A stretch of DNA of 62,832 nucleotides from Planctomycetaceae bacterium (GTDB lineage Bacteria > Planctomycetota > Planctomycetia > Pirellulales > Pirellulaceae), in assembly GCA_018660825.1 (NCBI GenBank), contig JABJJO010000026.1:1-62832 (forward strand), written 5' to 3'. Below are positions 45,901 through 54,440 of the stretch, piece after piece; positions within the stretch are counted from its first letter, which is position 1, and each line of letters starts with the position of its first letter. Position numbers and translations under genes: made by a program. Below the pieces are notes generated by a model. The model saw only the letters and a list, made by a program, of their open reading frames with translations, was not told the DNA's origin and ran no database searches.

Positions 45901-47851
45901 TAGGCCGGAAATTAGGATCGGATGAAACTAGAATGGGTTCGATTTCCTTGGCGATAATATCCGCTCCGTCGTACTCGACCTTATGCTGCAGCACGCCGAG
46001 AAATCCGATGCAATTACAAACCAAGAAATTGCCGTTATTGTGTTCAGGAAAGTGGCTGCTGGATAAGATTCCTGTGGCAGCAACCGGACGTACTCGCTTA
46101 GTAAACCATTTTTTGTTGCCGATCCCTTTTCCGAGATTGACATAAGATCCAGTTCCACTCGTGCCGTCATTGGCAAACTGGAATCCCCATTGGTCAAAGA
46201 AGTCACCGTGTGGATTCGGTCCAATCGGAAATACGAATTCAATTTCAAAGGTGCGTGGGTCAAAGCGGTAGACACCGGATTGCCCAGAGCGGAATGTTTT
46301 GGTTGGTGTTTCCATACTGGCGACATTGAAAATACCTCGACTCCAATGTAATCCACCGCCGGGACCAATCACAAATGCATTGGCACTGTGATGAGAGTCT
46401 GCGCTGGAAAGACCCTGTAGCATGCGAATCTTTTTGTCGGCGACATTGTCACCATCAGTGTCTTTGAGGAACCAAATCTCTGGAGGTGCGGCAACCAATA
46501 CTCCGCCGCCCCAAAATTCAAAACCGGTGACACTATTGAGTTTGTCGGCAAAAACGATACATTCGTCTGCCACTCCGTCGCGGTTTTCATCGGGAAAACA
46601 GAGGAGGCGGTCGGTTCGTGGTAGTGTGGGATTCCAGTGTGGGTAGGAGGGCCATACGGAAGCGAAAAGTTTACCGTCAGGGTCGACAGCCATTTGGACT
46701 GGATTGATAAGTTCGGGGAACATTTCCTCAGAGGCAAAGACATTAACCTGCATGCCCTCGGCGACTTGCATTTTCTTAATGCCTTCGTCGGCACCTAGGT
46801 ACAGGTGTGCGCCACCTTCAAGTTTTCCGGGAATGTTGGTTTTTACAACGAGTTCTGCGGGTAAGTTGTCATCTTTGACTTCGAGGTCGCCACCCTGAGC
46901 AACGGCAATCACGCGTTTGTCGCGGTTGCTAGTCATCACATCAAAAATTTCCATTTCACGTTTCATTACGTCGGCGTTGGATTGACCGAACCAAGCTAGT
47001 TTGGATCGACCGCCATAGACGTTATAACCATCGACGACTCGATAGCGACTAAACCAGTAGTAGTTGCGATCTTGCACGGCTGAATGGATACGTTTGACGA
47101 GATCTCTTTTGCTTGCCGCCGGCCCCGCTTGTCCAAAGAGGGTTTTCGTGATTATGCGTGCCAGCATTTCGTAGCCATTGTTTTTAAGATGGATGCCATT
47201 GAGCGTTTGTGGCTCCTTGGTAGCTTGATAGGCGGCTAGAGTTGGGTGGAAGATGTCCACAAATCGCACGGATTTTTGTTGGCATACTTGCTGCATTGCT
47301 TGAGTGAACACTTCGAGCAAGGCATTGTTCTGTTTACCGTCGGGGAGATGGGGACTGTTGAGATTTTCATGTGCAATTGGCGAAAAGATAACGACGGTGG
47401 GCGGGGATGTGCCGTTATATTTTTGTGCAAGCATGCCGTCGATCATGGTCGCTAAGTTTTTGCTAAATACGTCGACCGTGCCGGATCCGCGAAGGGCTTC
47501 GTTGTACCCAAAGAAACAGAGCACGACATCGGCATTGGTTTTTGTTAGCCATTGGTCAGCGCTGCCGAAATTTGCCGAGCGTTGACGGGCATTGACTTCG
47601 TCGCCGGAAAAACCGAGGTTGCGAAATACGAGCGAATGATTGGGGTGTAACGCTTGCGTGTAGGACTCGAGCCACGGATAGTGCTGCATGCGATCTGCGA
47701 GTGTGTTACCGATAATGGTAATGTTGGCATTTTCAGGCAACTCCAGATTCTGGGCTGTCGTTGGTTGAGTAAACAAGAGACCGCAACAAATGGAAAAGAG
47801 TACTGTTGCAAGTTGGAAACGGTTATTTGTTTGTCTTAGCATAGATCGCAT
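42908..47851 (-). CDS. SGNH / propeller / HEAT / PA14 / cupredoxin / cytochrome c fusion protein (1647 aa)
   Basis: 1647 residues, exported. Signal peptide (about 1-33), SGNH hydrolase-like domain (about 40-245), a PVC-type beta-propeller dehydrogenase-like domain (about 365-715, with repeated DENRDGVADE and DTDGDNVADK acidic loops), HEAT repeats (about 740-1090), a PA14 carbohydrate-binding domain (about 1125-1240, GKYTFYATSDDGSRIYLDD), a type 1 copper domain with ligand set H1360, C1428, H1433, M1437, and a cytochrome c domain with CVSCH at 1509-1513. The C-terminus EHDHNH is histidine-rich. The copper and heme centres are positioned to pass electrons. This suggests an oxidative glycan-processing protein, which is inference. 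The residue numbers are approximate. Confidence 0.88.
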   Translation of the reverse strand: MRSMLRQTNNRFQLATVLFSICCGLLFTQPTTAQNLELPENANITIIGNTLADRMQHYPWLESYTQALHPNHSLVFRNLGFSGDEVNARQRSANFGSADQWLTKTNADVVLCFFGYNEALRGSGTVDVFSKNLATMIDGMLAQKYNGTSPPTVVIFSPIAHENLNSPHLPDGKQNNALLEVFTQAMQQVCQQKSVRFVDIFHPTLAAYQATKEPQTLNGIHLKNNGYEMLARIITKTLFGQAGPAASKRDLVKRIHSAVQDRNYYWFSRYRVVDGYNVYGGRSKLAWFGQSNADVMKREMEIFDVMTSNRDKRVIAVAQGGDLEVKDDNLPAELVVKTNIPGKLEGGAHLYLGADEGIKKMQVAEGMQVNVFASEEMFPELINPVQMAVDPDGKLFASVWPSYPHWNPTLPRTDRLLCFPDENRDGVADECIVFADKLNSVTGFEFWGGGVLVAAPPEIWFLKDTDGDNVADKKIRMLQGLSSADSHHSANAFVIGPGGGLHWSRGIFNVASMETPTKTFRSGQSGVYRFDPRTFEIEFVFPIGPNPHGDFFDQWGFQFANDGTSGTGSYVNLGKGIGNKKWFTKRVRPVAATGILSSSHFPEHNNGNFLVCNCIGFLGVLQHKVEYDGADIIAKEIEPILVSSDPNFRPTDIEIGGDGALYVSDWANAIVGHMQHNMRDPNRDANHGRIYRVSVPGRPLVAPVKMIGKPIEHVLQSFLLPENGVRYRARLELSGRKSIDISAVVTHWANTLDIKDSIQAQALLECLWVFEEHRIANLRLLKTVFQAEDARVRSAAIRTLGHWAGKVSDWESTLQAAAKDESPLVRAEAMKAAVELQGLAAAEVVFTVSTKPLDAELQKVLAYATKSLDVDAIIQDAIAKKTPLSSAAQQYVLRNASIDDLLKMDASEGVYLAILARAKASPSHLQTAITGLAKIQNSSEINLIVDLLIERDASGDESTQGLAVLLVGQSISNLQQRAADIEQLALAGKSAQTRHYAFAAWITTDGNGDNAFLAATRDRDSLQDFLSAVHLINSVDVREQLYGKIRPLTTELPSQLGSESTTGSLGLPGIHVDFYFPSGANVDIKTLDKMTPKQSGVVPAISINVPQRKEIDRFALKFTGYLQINKTGKYTFYATSDDGSRIYLDDKLLVNNDGLHGPIEKSATINLSTGAHKIVVTYFDNGGGDALAIRWSGPGIKKQDIPANRLSVSGGETLHDHAIRALVTVPGHEPEMFTDLTLLLKAGLHRNSAIAALLTIAPEHWNKAQLPTLADNLVAYLSEIPAQFRTAGPALEAIKLARAVGKQLPSDQGQAIEERLKNLDVRVIAIGTVAHRMIYDKEQVAVQAGKPVEFRFSNTDNMPHNFVITAPGTMEEIGLLAESTGRDPDAMQRHYVPQSKHILLQSQLLQTGEVQALLFDAPTTPGVYPYVCTYPGHWRRMYGTLYVVADLPAYQANPEKYLANNPLPIQDDLLKLSSRGREWKLDELVGDIDPLPMGRSFEVGKELFKVASCVSCHKLGDEGQVFGPDLAKLDVKKHTTLNVLKSLIEPSKEIDDKFRSQTFLLDSGKIITGMIVKETDEAIHVVIDPLAKGKPTIIARNEIEVQKKSDVSLMPKGLLNKLSREEILDLIAYVMARGDKTDKQYEHDHNH

Positions 47852-48133
47852 AGATCAATGGTCCTATTTTAAATGGGTACAAAAATGCAATGCGTATTTT
47901 ATCACGTCGAGGGGCAATTTACTATTAGTTGGGACGATTGTTTGAGGCTGTCAGTTTTCAAAACTCCGAACAAATACAACCACAAGTTTGCACGAATGGA
48001 CACGATCGTGAAAATTTTCAATCGCTGCGATGATTTCCATTTTCGGCTGCCACGGCAAAGTTAAAGGAGAAATATTGTAGAATATAAGCTTGTTTACTTA
48101 CGATTGTTTGACAATTTGCTCTTGGATCTATAT

Positions 48134-49444
48134 ATGTTTTCTGCCTTGAAATTACTTCGTGTGGCTGTTCTTCTCACTGCCCTTACCATTGTCAACCACG
48201 CTACGGTATTTGCGGCAGCGATCACACTGCATGTAACACCCGATCAAGAAAACGCTCTGTACCAAGTAGGTGAAACAGCTTCGCTAAATGTTTCAGTGAC
48301 TGAGGGGGGCAAACAAATAACCACGGGTGTTATTGATTTTATGGCCGACAATTTTCTGGAAACAGTCTCAGCAAAAACAGGCATTAAGCTAGAGGCAAAA
48401 CCGGTGACTATCAAGTTGGCGTCAGACAAACCTCAGTTTATCCGTTGCCATGTGACTTACACGCCAGCTACGGGAAAGCCAATTATGTTGACTGTGGCGG
48501 TAGGATTTTCCGTCACAAAAATCAGACCGGGCTTGCCGGTGCCGGATGATTTTGATGCGTTTTGGGACAAGCAACGAGCGGAACTCGCAAAGGTCAAAAT
48601 GGCCAGTACATCGACACGCGTCGAATATAGTGACTCTCAATTGGAATGTTTTGATGTGCAGGTAACTTGTGTCGCACCGAGACCTGTATCGGGTTATTAT
48701 GCCAAGCAAAAAGATGCGGCGGAAAAATCATCGCCTGCTATTTTGTGGGTTCATGGGGCAGGGGTGCGAAGTTCGTCGTTGGGGGCAGCTGTGATAGGAG
48801 CTCGAGCAGGTATGTTGTCGATGGATATCAATGCGCACGGCATTGCTAACGGAAAGACTGCCGATTTCTATAAAGCACAAACGAGTGGACCGCTAAAGGA
48901 TTATCGTTTTTCTGGAAGAGAAGATCGTGACACAATTTATTTCCGCCACATGTATTTGCGGATTGTACGGGCGATTGATTTTCTAACCTCGCAACCAGAA
49001 TGGGACGGAAAGAATGTGATTGTGATTGGTCATAGCCAAGGTGGCGGTCAAGCGTTAGTGGCCGGTGGGATTGATGACCGAGTGACGGTGATTGCATCTG
49101 GCGTGCCTGCGATTTGTGATCATGGTGGCCGAGAAAAAGGGCAGATCAACGGCTGGCCCAAAATTGTGCCATACGATGCGAGCGGAGTGGCGGATGCCAA
49201 AGCACTCGAGGCATCGCGCTATATTGATGCCGTAAATTTTGCTAGTCGATTTCAGGGCAAGGCGATTATGAGTGTTGGATTTGTCGACTCCGTGTGTCCA
49301 CCATCGAGTTGTTATGCAGCATTTAACGTGCTCGACGTAAAACCGGGCTATAAAACAATGCTCAATGAACCGCTAATGGGTCATGCTGCACCGGCTCATA
49401 TTAAGGATGCATTTTTTGAATTTATTAAGCGTTCATTAAAATAG
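48134..49444 (+). CDS. exported acetyl-xylan-esterase-like alpha/beta-hydrolase (AXE1 family)
   Basis: 436 residues. A signal peptide (about 1-28) and an N-terminal immunoglobulin-like segment (about 28-130) precede the AXE1/cephalosporin-C deacetylase domain: PVPDDFDAFWDKQ, ILWVHGAGV, GHSQGGGQAL with the nucleophile serine, FVDSVCPPSS with the acid, and GHAAP with the histidine. It removes acetyl groups from polysaccharides. No Shine-Dalgarno before this ATG. AAAGGAG at 48063-48069 is followed 4 nt later by an in-frame ATT (48074), so a rare ATT start cannot be excluded. Confidence 0.88.
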   Translation: MFSALKLLRVAVLLTALTIVNHATVFAAAITLHVTPDQENALYQVGETASLNVSVTEGGKQITTGVIDFMADNFLETVSAKTGIKLEAKPVTIKLASDKPQFIRCHVTYTPATGKPIMLTVAVGFSVTKIRPGLPVPDDFDAFWDKQRAELAKVKMASTSTRVEYSDSQLECFDVQVTCVAPRPVSGYYAKQKDAAEKSSPAILWVHGAGVRSSSLGAAVIGARAGMLSMDINAHGIANGKTADFYKAQTSGPLKDYRFSGREDRDTIYFRHMYLRIVRAIDFLTSQPEWDGKNVIVIGHSQGGGQALVAGGIDDRVTVIASGVPAICDHGGREKGQINGWPKIVPYDASGVADAKALEASRYIDAVNFASRFQGKAIMSVGFVDSVCPPSSCYAAFNVLDVKPGYKTMLNEPLMGHAAPAHIKDAFFEFIKRSLK

Positions 49445-49481
49445 AATACACCCAAATACAAAATTGACTCATTGCTGCATA

Positions 49482-50453
49482 TTACGATATCAATTTTTGA
49501 TGCTGTTGGAACTCTTGGATTTGCGCAATGAGTTCTGAGATACTGGGTTGCCGCTTGGCGGGGTCTTTTTCGAGTGCTTTCATACAGATGACCTCAAGCG
49601 GTGAGGGAATCTTGCGGCGTGGGTTCTTTTGACTTGGCAACAGCGGTTGGTCATGAATCACCATGTCAAAAGTTCCGTGAATATTTTTGCCCATGAAGGG
49701 AACATCGAGGCACAGTATTTCATAGAGCACGACGCCCGCTGAATATACGTCGGTGCGTTGGTCGACATAATAGCTGCCGACGATTTGTTCGGGCGACATA
49801 TATAGCGGAGTGCCAGGACGCTGGCCTGTTGCGGTTAATTGTTCGCCGCGGTCTTTTTGTTCGGGGTTCCGTTCTTCGTTAGGCATTCCCCAGATTTTAG
49901 CGACGCCCCAGTCGATTAAACAGATTTCTCCAAATTGGCCAATCAATATGTTCTCGGGCTTGAGATCGCGGTGGATCACACCATGCGCGTGGGCATTCGC
50001 TAAAGCTTGACAGGCTTGCATAAAGATGTCGAGCATCCGATCCAGCGTAAACTCCTCTAATGCTACGGCATCATTGGACTTTAATTTTTGGATTTGATGA
50101 AATAGATCAGTGCCCGCAATATATTTCATTGTGAAATAAAGGTTGCCGCTAGGAGTCCGACCCATTTCATAAATCGGAATGGTGTTGGGATGTTGCAGCT
50201 GCGCCGCAATTCTAGCTTCGCGAGTAAACCGCCGCCGTTCTCGGACATTGTCGGCGAGATGTGGATGAATCGATTTATGGATTACAACACGACCCAATCC
50301 AGCATCAACACAAGTATGTAGCGTCGCTTTACCACCTTTGGTTAACAACTTGAAATCGGAGTACTTACTATAGTCGTTGATGAAATCTGGAGGTAGATTC
50401 GCATCTGTGATTGAAAGGAAGATGCTCGAGTAACCATCTTTTCTGGTTGCCAT
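49482..50453 (-). CDS. soluble Ser/Thr protein kinase
   Basis: 323 residues, a lone Hanks-type kinase domain without membrane helix or sensor. K60 (VVIHKSIHP) and E79 form the ATP salt bridge. HRDLKPEN (161-168), DWGVAK (181-186) and MSPEQI (219-224) are intact. The glycine-rich loop is degraded to TKGGKATLH (38-46), lacking the usual GxGxxG. An activation segment insert (189-209) is rich in charge. No Shine-Dalgarno. It lies 174 bp downstream of the 54-residue gene in the same direction, so it may be part of the same transcript. Confidence 0.92.
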   Translation of the reverse strand: MATRKDGYSSIFLSITDANLPPDFINDYSKYSDFKLLTKGGKATLHTCVDAGLGRVVIHKSIHPHLADNVRERRRFTREARIAAQLQHPNTIPIYEMGRTPSGNLYFTMKYIAGTDLFHQIQKLKSNDAVALEEFTLDRMLDIFMQACQALANAHAHGVIHRDLKPENILIGQFGEICLIDWGVAKIWGMPNEERNPEQKDRGEQLTATGQRPGTPLYMSPEQIVGSYYVDQRTDVYSAGVVLYEILCLDVPFMGKNIHGTFDMVIHDQPLLPSQKNPRRKIPSPLEVICMKALEKDPAKRQPSISELIAQIQEFQQHQKLIS

Positions 50454-50627
50454 ACAGTTATTGCTCTGAACAATGGATATTTCACGGGGAACAACTAGTT
50501 CGAGTAATATGATGCGTTTTAGTCGCCACGTAAACCGGTAATCTGTTCAACCGGAAGATTGGTAGGCCACTGGACACGCCAAGCCAGGAATATCAAGTAA
50601 TTTGAGCAAGACTACACCAGTAGGTAT

Positions 50628-50792
50628 TTATCTTGGTTTACGTGGACGTTTGGATTCCACTTCATGAAAATACCAAACGGCTTCTTCTTCGAGTTCCTTT
50701 TTAAAGGCGATCCATTGGCAATACTCGAGCCATTCACGGTCGTGCAAAACTAGTGCGTCGCGAGGGATTTCGTTGAGAATGCTATCGTTCAT
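50628..50792 (-). CDS. 54-residue charged small protein, unknown
   Basis: ATG to TAA encodes 54 residues beginning MNDSILNEIPRDALV and ending SKRPRKPR. GGAAGGAC lies 9 nt before the ATG. The middle is aromatic- and glutamate-rich (EWLEYCQWIAFKKELEEEAV), probably helical, and the tail is strongly basic. No family is recognised, and it is not homologous to the 49-residue protein at 28647. It has the same leader elements upstream. The kinase gene follows in the same direction. Confidence 0.6.
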   Translation of the reverse strand: MNDSILNEIPRDALVLHDREWLEYCQWIAFKKELEEEAVWYFHEVESKRPRKPR

Positions 50793-50830
50793 CGTATAGG
50801 GTCCTTCCTATTAATGTGGTGAAAAGTCAA

Positions 50831-50849
50831 GCAAAACACGCTGTTTTGC
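50831..50849 (-). promoter_or_regulatory. leader hairpin of the 54-aa gene
   Basis: GCAAAACA / TGTTTTGC is a perfect 8-bp stem with a 3-nt loop, in the leader between the shared element and the start codon. The gene at 28647 has a GCAAAA-based hairpin at the same relative location. Confidence 0.5.
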
Positions 50850-50866
50850 CTTCCTAGTACATATCT

Positions 50867-50897
50867 TCGATAACAGGTGTGACACGTTAGGTCACAC
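50867..50897 (-). promoter_or_regulatory. leader element shared with 28524-28555
   Basis: Read on the minus strand the core is GTGACCTAACGTGTCACACC (50895 to 50876), preceded by GT and followed by TGTTATCGA. GTGTGAC-N7-GTCACAC is a perfect 7-bp inverted repeat. It stands 83 bp before the ATG of the 54-residue gene, in the same orientation as the copy before the 49-residue gene. Confidence 0.6.
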
Positions 50898-50987
50898 ACT
50901 ACCTACTATTACGAAAAAAACTGTGAAAAGTTCAGTGGTGGCTATACCCTGCGACTCGGATACAGCGAGAAACCCGCTAAAGGAGCA

Positions 50988-51950
50988 TTAATTATTACTT
51001 AAAACCGCTTGGTAAATACGGTCGTCTTGTTCGTAAAGAACATTCCATTGGCCGCGCACAAGAAACGGATTAGATATCGTGTCCACTTTGCCACTCGACT
51101 TAAACAACACTGGTGAACCCTTTGTCCACTCCAAAAGATCTGTGGAATTCCAGTAGCGTCGGTTTTCAATTTTCATTGGCTGAGAAATGCCGATATAGGC
51201 GTTGCCGATTTTGGTGATCGACATAGAGGCAATTTCCTCTGCGATCGATATCACAGGTGATTCATCAGTCGCTCTTTGCCATTCCAGCAAATTATCACTG
51301 CTAGCTACTCCTAAGCCTTGATCGAAATATAATCCCTTCATCCCTCGATATCCCAACCAAAAACGATTATCTCGTTTAAAGATGTTCGTTGGTATCGTCG
51401 TGACATGTGTATCCCATTTATCTTTGCGTCCTTGCAGCAGTGGGTTGCGAGCGGATTTAATCCATTGACCAGTTAATTCTGTTGCAATCACAACGCCAAT
51501 ATTTTTGGATGTCATTTTGGTGTCGTGGACGTCGCGGCCAGAGTAGAACAAATAATAACGACTGTCATGTTTAATGACTGCCGCTGGAAGTTTGGCAACA
51601 GCCCCGTCCCAACTTCCAGACGCGCCAACATCGACAATTGGATTATTCGCTTGCTTCTTCCAGTGCACACCATCCTCAGAGATAGCTAATCCAATTCGTT
51701 CGTGCCAATTAGATTCTTTGGTATCCTGTGCTTCAAAGAAACAATAGTAGCGATTGTTTTCAACAAACACATAAGGATTATCAACCGCAGTAAAATCCCA
51801 GCTACCTTCACTGCCGCGGTCAATGACCGGCTTGCCCATCGGCGTCTCGATCCAAGTCTTTTTGACATCGAGTTTGACGGTGACTTCTTGGGCGCAAACT
51901 GTTGTTGCACACAATAGAAGCACGGCGATTATTAGAGGTACACGGTTCAT
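50988..51950 (-). CDS. exported GH43/GH32-like five-bladed propeller glycosidase candidate
   Basis: 320 residues with a signal peptide (about 1-21, TTVCAQ). Repeated blade motifs DNPYVFVENNRYYCFFEA, PAAVIKHDSRYYLFYSG and PTNIFKRDNRFWLGYRG, with a W-D-F-T aspartate in the first blade, mark the GH43/GH62/GH130-type fold. The catalytic acid triad cannot be assigned with certainty, so it may be a glycan-binding or hydrolase protein. It was started at MNRVPLII; a longer frame to 52034 puts a spurious extension before the signal peptide. It follows the GDPD fusion gene by 7 bp. Confidence 0.78.
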   Translation of the reverse strand: MNRVPLIIAVLLLCATTVCAQEVTVKLDVKKTWIETPMGKPVIDRGSEGSWDFTAVDNPYVFVENNRYYCFFEAQDTKESNWHERIGLAISEDGVHWKKQANNPIVDVGASGSWDGAVAKLPAAVIKHDSRYYLFYSGRDVHDTKMTSKNIGVVIATELTGQWIKSARNPLLQGRKDKWDTHVTTIPTNIFKRDNRFWLGYRGMKGLYFDQGLGVASSDNLLEWQRATDESPVISIAEEIASMSITKIGNAYIGISQPMKIENRRYWNSTDLLEWTKGSPVLFKSSGKVDTISNPFLVRGQWNVLYEQDDRIYQAVLSNN

Positions 51951-51957
51951 GGGTTGT

Positions 51958-54258
51958 TTATGGTTTGCCAATGGTATCGTGGAAAAACTGCAATGCAGCC
52001 GAAAATGCAAATTCATGACTTCCAGCCGGTACACTAAACTGTGGCGGCTCTCCGCCAGCTTGTCTATAGAGCGGAGTTATGATTTTTAGGCACCGTAGTG
52101 CTTCAGCTGGGCCAAAACCGTCGTTTTTCGCATTAGAAACATGCAACGCGCGAGGTGTCACCAGCAATGCCAGTTCTGGTAAATCATATGCCGGTAACAG
52201 CCTCGGAATCGCTCCACAACCACAATGCTGCTGGCGATCTTGTATAAAGGATACTCGCATACTTCCAAAAATACCCTGGACAGATGTCGCTGCGATTCTG
52301 GCATCCATAGCCGCTGCAGACAATGCCAACAGTCCGCCGGTGGAAACTCCAGTTACGCCTACGCGTTTTACATCGGTCCGCGGTTGTTCAAAGACGTAAT
52401 TTAAGAGAATTTGTTGATGTGCAAACAACAGACTGTACCAGCTGTAGCCGTCTAATCGTAACAAGCGGTCCAACTCGTGATGCCGGTCTCCGTGTGGTTC
52501 CATCCCCACATTTTCCATGGCAAATACTTGGTATCCTTGCTCGACAAACTGTCGCGCACACGCGTGCTGATAACTTTTTGGTTCGTTGAGAATCTGAGCG
52601 ACTTTTCCGTGACCCATAAAACAAACAATTGTCGGTGTGCGTTTGTTAGATACAGTCGGTTGATCATTTGGTTGCAGTTGAAAGAAACGAAACAGCCGTT
52701 GCTCGCCTTGGCCAACGGTAAACTCTTGCTGTGAGTAGTTGTCGAATTGTTCAGCTGGACCTCTTGGTGTGATCGACAGTTTGTGGGGATATGGAAATAC
52801 CAGATCCTGTCGAAATGATTTCCGTTGTTGCACCTGCCAGGCTGTCCATTGATCAATTGATTTAAAAGCTGGCACGGCCAACGGTCGACGCTGCGAACTC
52901 CAGTGCTCGTAGGAAAAGTCATTAATCGTTTTGATATAGATGGGACTCGATTTCCCCAACTGAAATCCCTGAATTTGCTGGGCATCGTCTAAACCTAACA
53001 CTCCCAAGCATATCCACCAGTCGGGGAGATTCTGCAAGACTTGGCCTGAGGTGAACTCGCAATAGTAAATATTCGCTTTATGGGATTTGCCATCTAACTC
53101 AGCGTTGCTCGAACCTTGATAGGCCTGTAGTGCGAGTCGTTGCCAGCCGAAGTCTTCGGGTTGCTGTCCGTCGCGGAATGACCATGCTCCGGAGTCGTTG
53201 TATTGAAATGCTGCGAAGATAACGGTGGGCGAGGTAAATTTCCACTCGATCTGGTCGCCTTCACCACCGTTAAATAAAATTCGCGGAACATGTACGAGTG
53301 GTGGTGGCAGCACCAACATTTCATAGTCTCGATTCAGAAATGTGCGAGCACCGATGCGGCTCATTCCCAACTTGATCCGGGGGTTCGCGTGCGGACTAAA
53401 TTGCTGTTGTATTTCACATATTTTGGTATTGTGATGTTGGAGTGATTTTAGCGTTTTGATTAAGGTCGCTGGGTCATCCGCTGACAGTGAAAAAGGTTGA
53501 TGTGCGAGTAATGGCAAGACTTCATTTGGTAAACCAGTTGTTCCGTTTAGGTGGAGTTGTGCTCCGAGTTTTTTGATTTGCGGTACGAGTGAGTTGTCTT
53601 CGAGCCAATCGGGCCATAAGCGAATCGTTTCAACTTTAGCGTCGACGAAAGCGGCAATCGATTGCGGGTTCGGAATCAAACCTAATTGTCTGGCCTCGGG
53701 TAGTAGTTTACGAAATAGCAGCGCTTGTTCAACACTGCGGACGCCCACGATGGTACGTTTAGGGAGACCATATTTAATGACCTCTGCTGCGACTTGTTGG
53801 GCGTACGTCGTTCCCTGTTCTTTGAGATCGAGCAACACGTCAATTTTTGTTTTGCATTGCTGCAGCGCTTCTCGTAACTCAGGAATTCGTTCTCCTTGGT
53901 ATTTTTTGTTAAACCAGGAGCCTGCATCGAATTGCTTTAATTGGGTAAGCGTTTTATCGGAAGCAGTACCTTCTCCGTCAGTGGTGCGGTTGAGTGTTGC
54001 ATCGTGGAGTAAATAGAGTTTGCCATCACGGGTAGTACGAACATCCATTTCGACCGCGGTCGCTCCGACTTCGATCGCTCGGGCAAATGCAGATAATGTA
54101 CATTCAGGTCGTTCAGCACTGGCACCTCGATGAGCAATAATTTGTTCAACGTGGCCCGCCGTATTCTCACTGGCCGAAAGTAAACTTTGTGCGGTCAGGT
54201 TCAGATGTATCGTAAGTAGACAGATAGCGATGTTTACGATGGTGCATAGTCGATTCAT
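51958..54258 (-). CDS. glycerophosphodiester phosphodiesterase fused to an alpha/beta-hydrolase
   Basis: 766 residues with a signal peptide (about 1-25). The GDPD domain (about 40-270) has IIAHRGASAERPECTLSAF, the VEMDVRTTRDG motif and LLHDATLNRTTDGEG. A beta-rich linker (about 310-480) precedes a peptidase S9/dienelactone-type hydrolase domain (about 550-760), with GVTGVSTGGLLALSAAA holding the nucleophile and a final aspartate/histidine pair (NAKNDGF and SHEFA). GDPD enzymes release glycerol-3-phosphate from phospholipid headgroups. The two domains may act in sequence. Start at ATG 54258 rather than the TTG two codons upstream. Confidence 0.87.
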   Translation of the reverse strand: MNRLCTIVNIAICLLTIHLNLTAQSLLSASENTAGHVEQIIAHRGASAERPECTLSAFARAIEVGATAVEMDVRTTRDGKLYLLHDATLNRTTDGEGTASDKTLTQLKQFDAGSWFNKKYQGERIPELREALQQCKTKIDVLLDLKEQGTTYAQQVAAEVIKYGLPKRTIVGVRSVEQALLFRKLLPEARQLGLIPNPQSIAAFVDAKVETIRLWPDWLEDNSLVPQIKKLGAQLHLNGTTGLPNEVLPLLAHQPFSLSADDPATLIKTLKSLQHHNTKICEIQQQFSPHANPRIKLGMSRIGARTFLNRDYEMLVLPPPLVHVPRILFNGGEGDQIEWKFTSPTVIFAAFQYNDSGAWSFRDGQQPEDFGWQRLALQAYQGSSNAELDGKSHKANIYYCEFTSGQVLQNLPDWWICLGVLGLDDAQQIQGFQLGKSSPIYIKTINDFSYEHWSSQRRPLAVPAFKSIDQWTAWQVQQRKSFRQDLVFPYPHKLSITPRGPAEQFDNYSQQEFTVGQGEQRLFRFFQLQPNDQPTVSNKRTPTIVCFMGHGKVAQILNEPKSYQHACARQFVEQGYQVFAMENVGMEPHGDRHHELDRLLRLDGYSWYSLLFAHQQILLNYVFEQPRTDVKRVGVTGVSTGGLLALSAAAMDARIAATSVQGIFGSMRVSFIQDRQQHCGCGAIPRLLPAYDLPELALLVTPRALHVSNAKNDGFGPAEALRCLKIITPLYRQAGGEPPQFSVPAGSHEFAFSAALQFFHDTIGKP

Positions 54259-54440
54259 GTTCAATCAGCCTTTTAGATAAATTTAAATAGTGGCGACGAA
54301 TACTATTGTCTTCCGACGAGTTTATTCTCTAGAGGCAAGTATATCGCGCGGCAGACCTGTACTAAAGAAGCTGACGTATTGATTTTACAGCGCGGATTTT
54401 TCACGTATTCTCAAGTGCTAGCGGACACTAAGGCGTGGGC

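Noticed and set aside
47873-48064. 63-residue plus-strand frame in the gap before the AXE1-like gene
   Set aside because: No ribosome site, atypical composition, and it sits in a probable promoter region between divergent genes.
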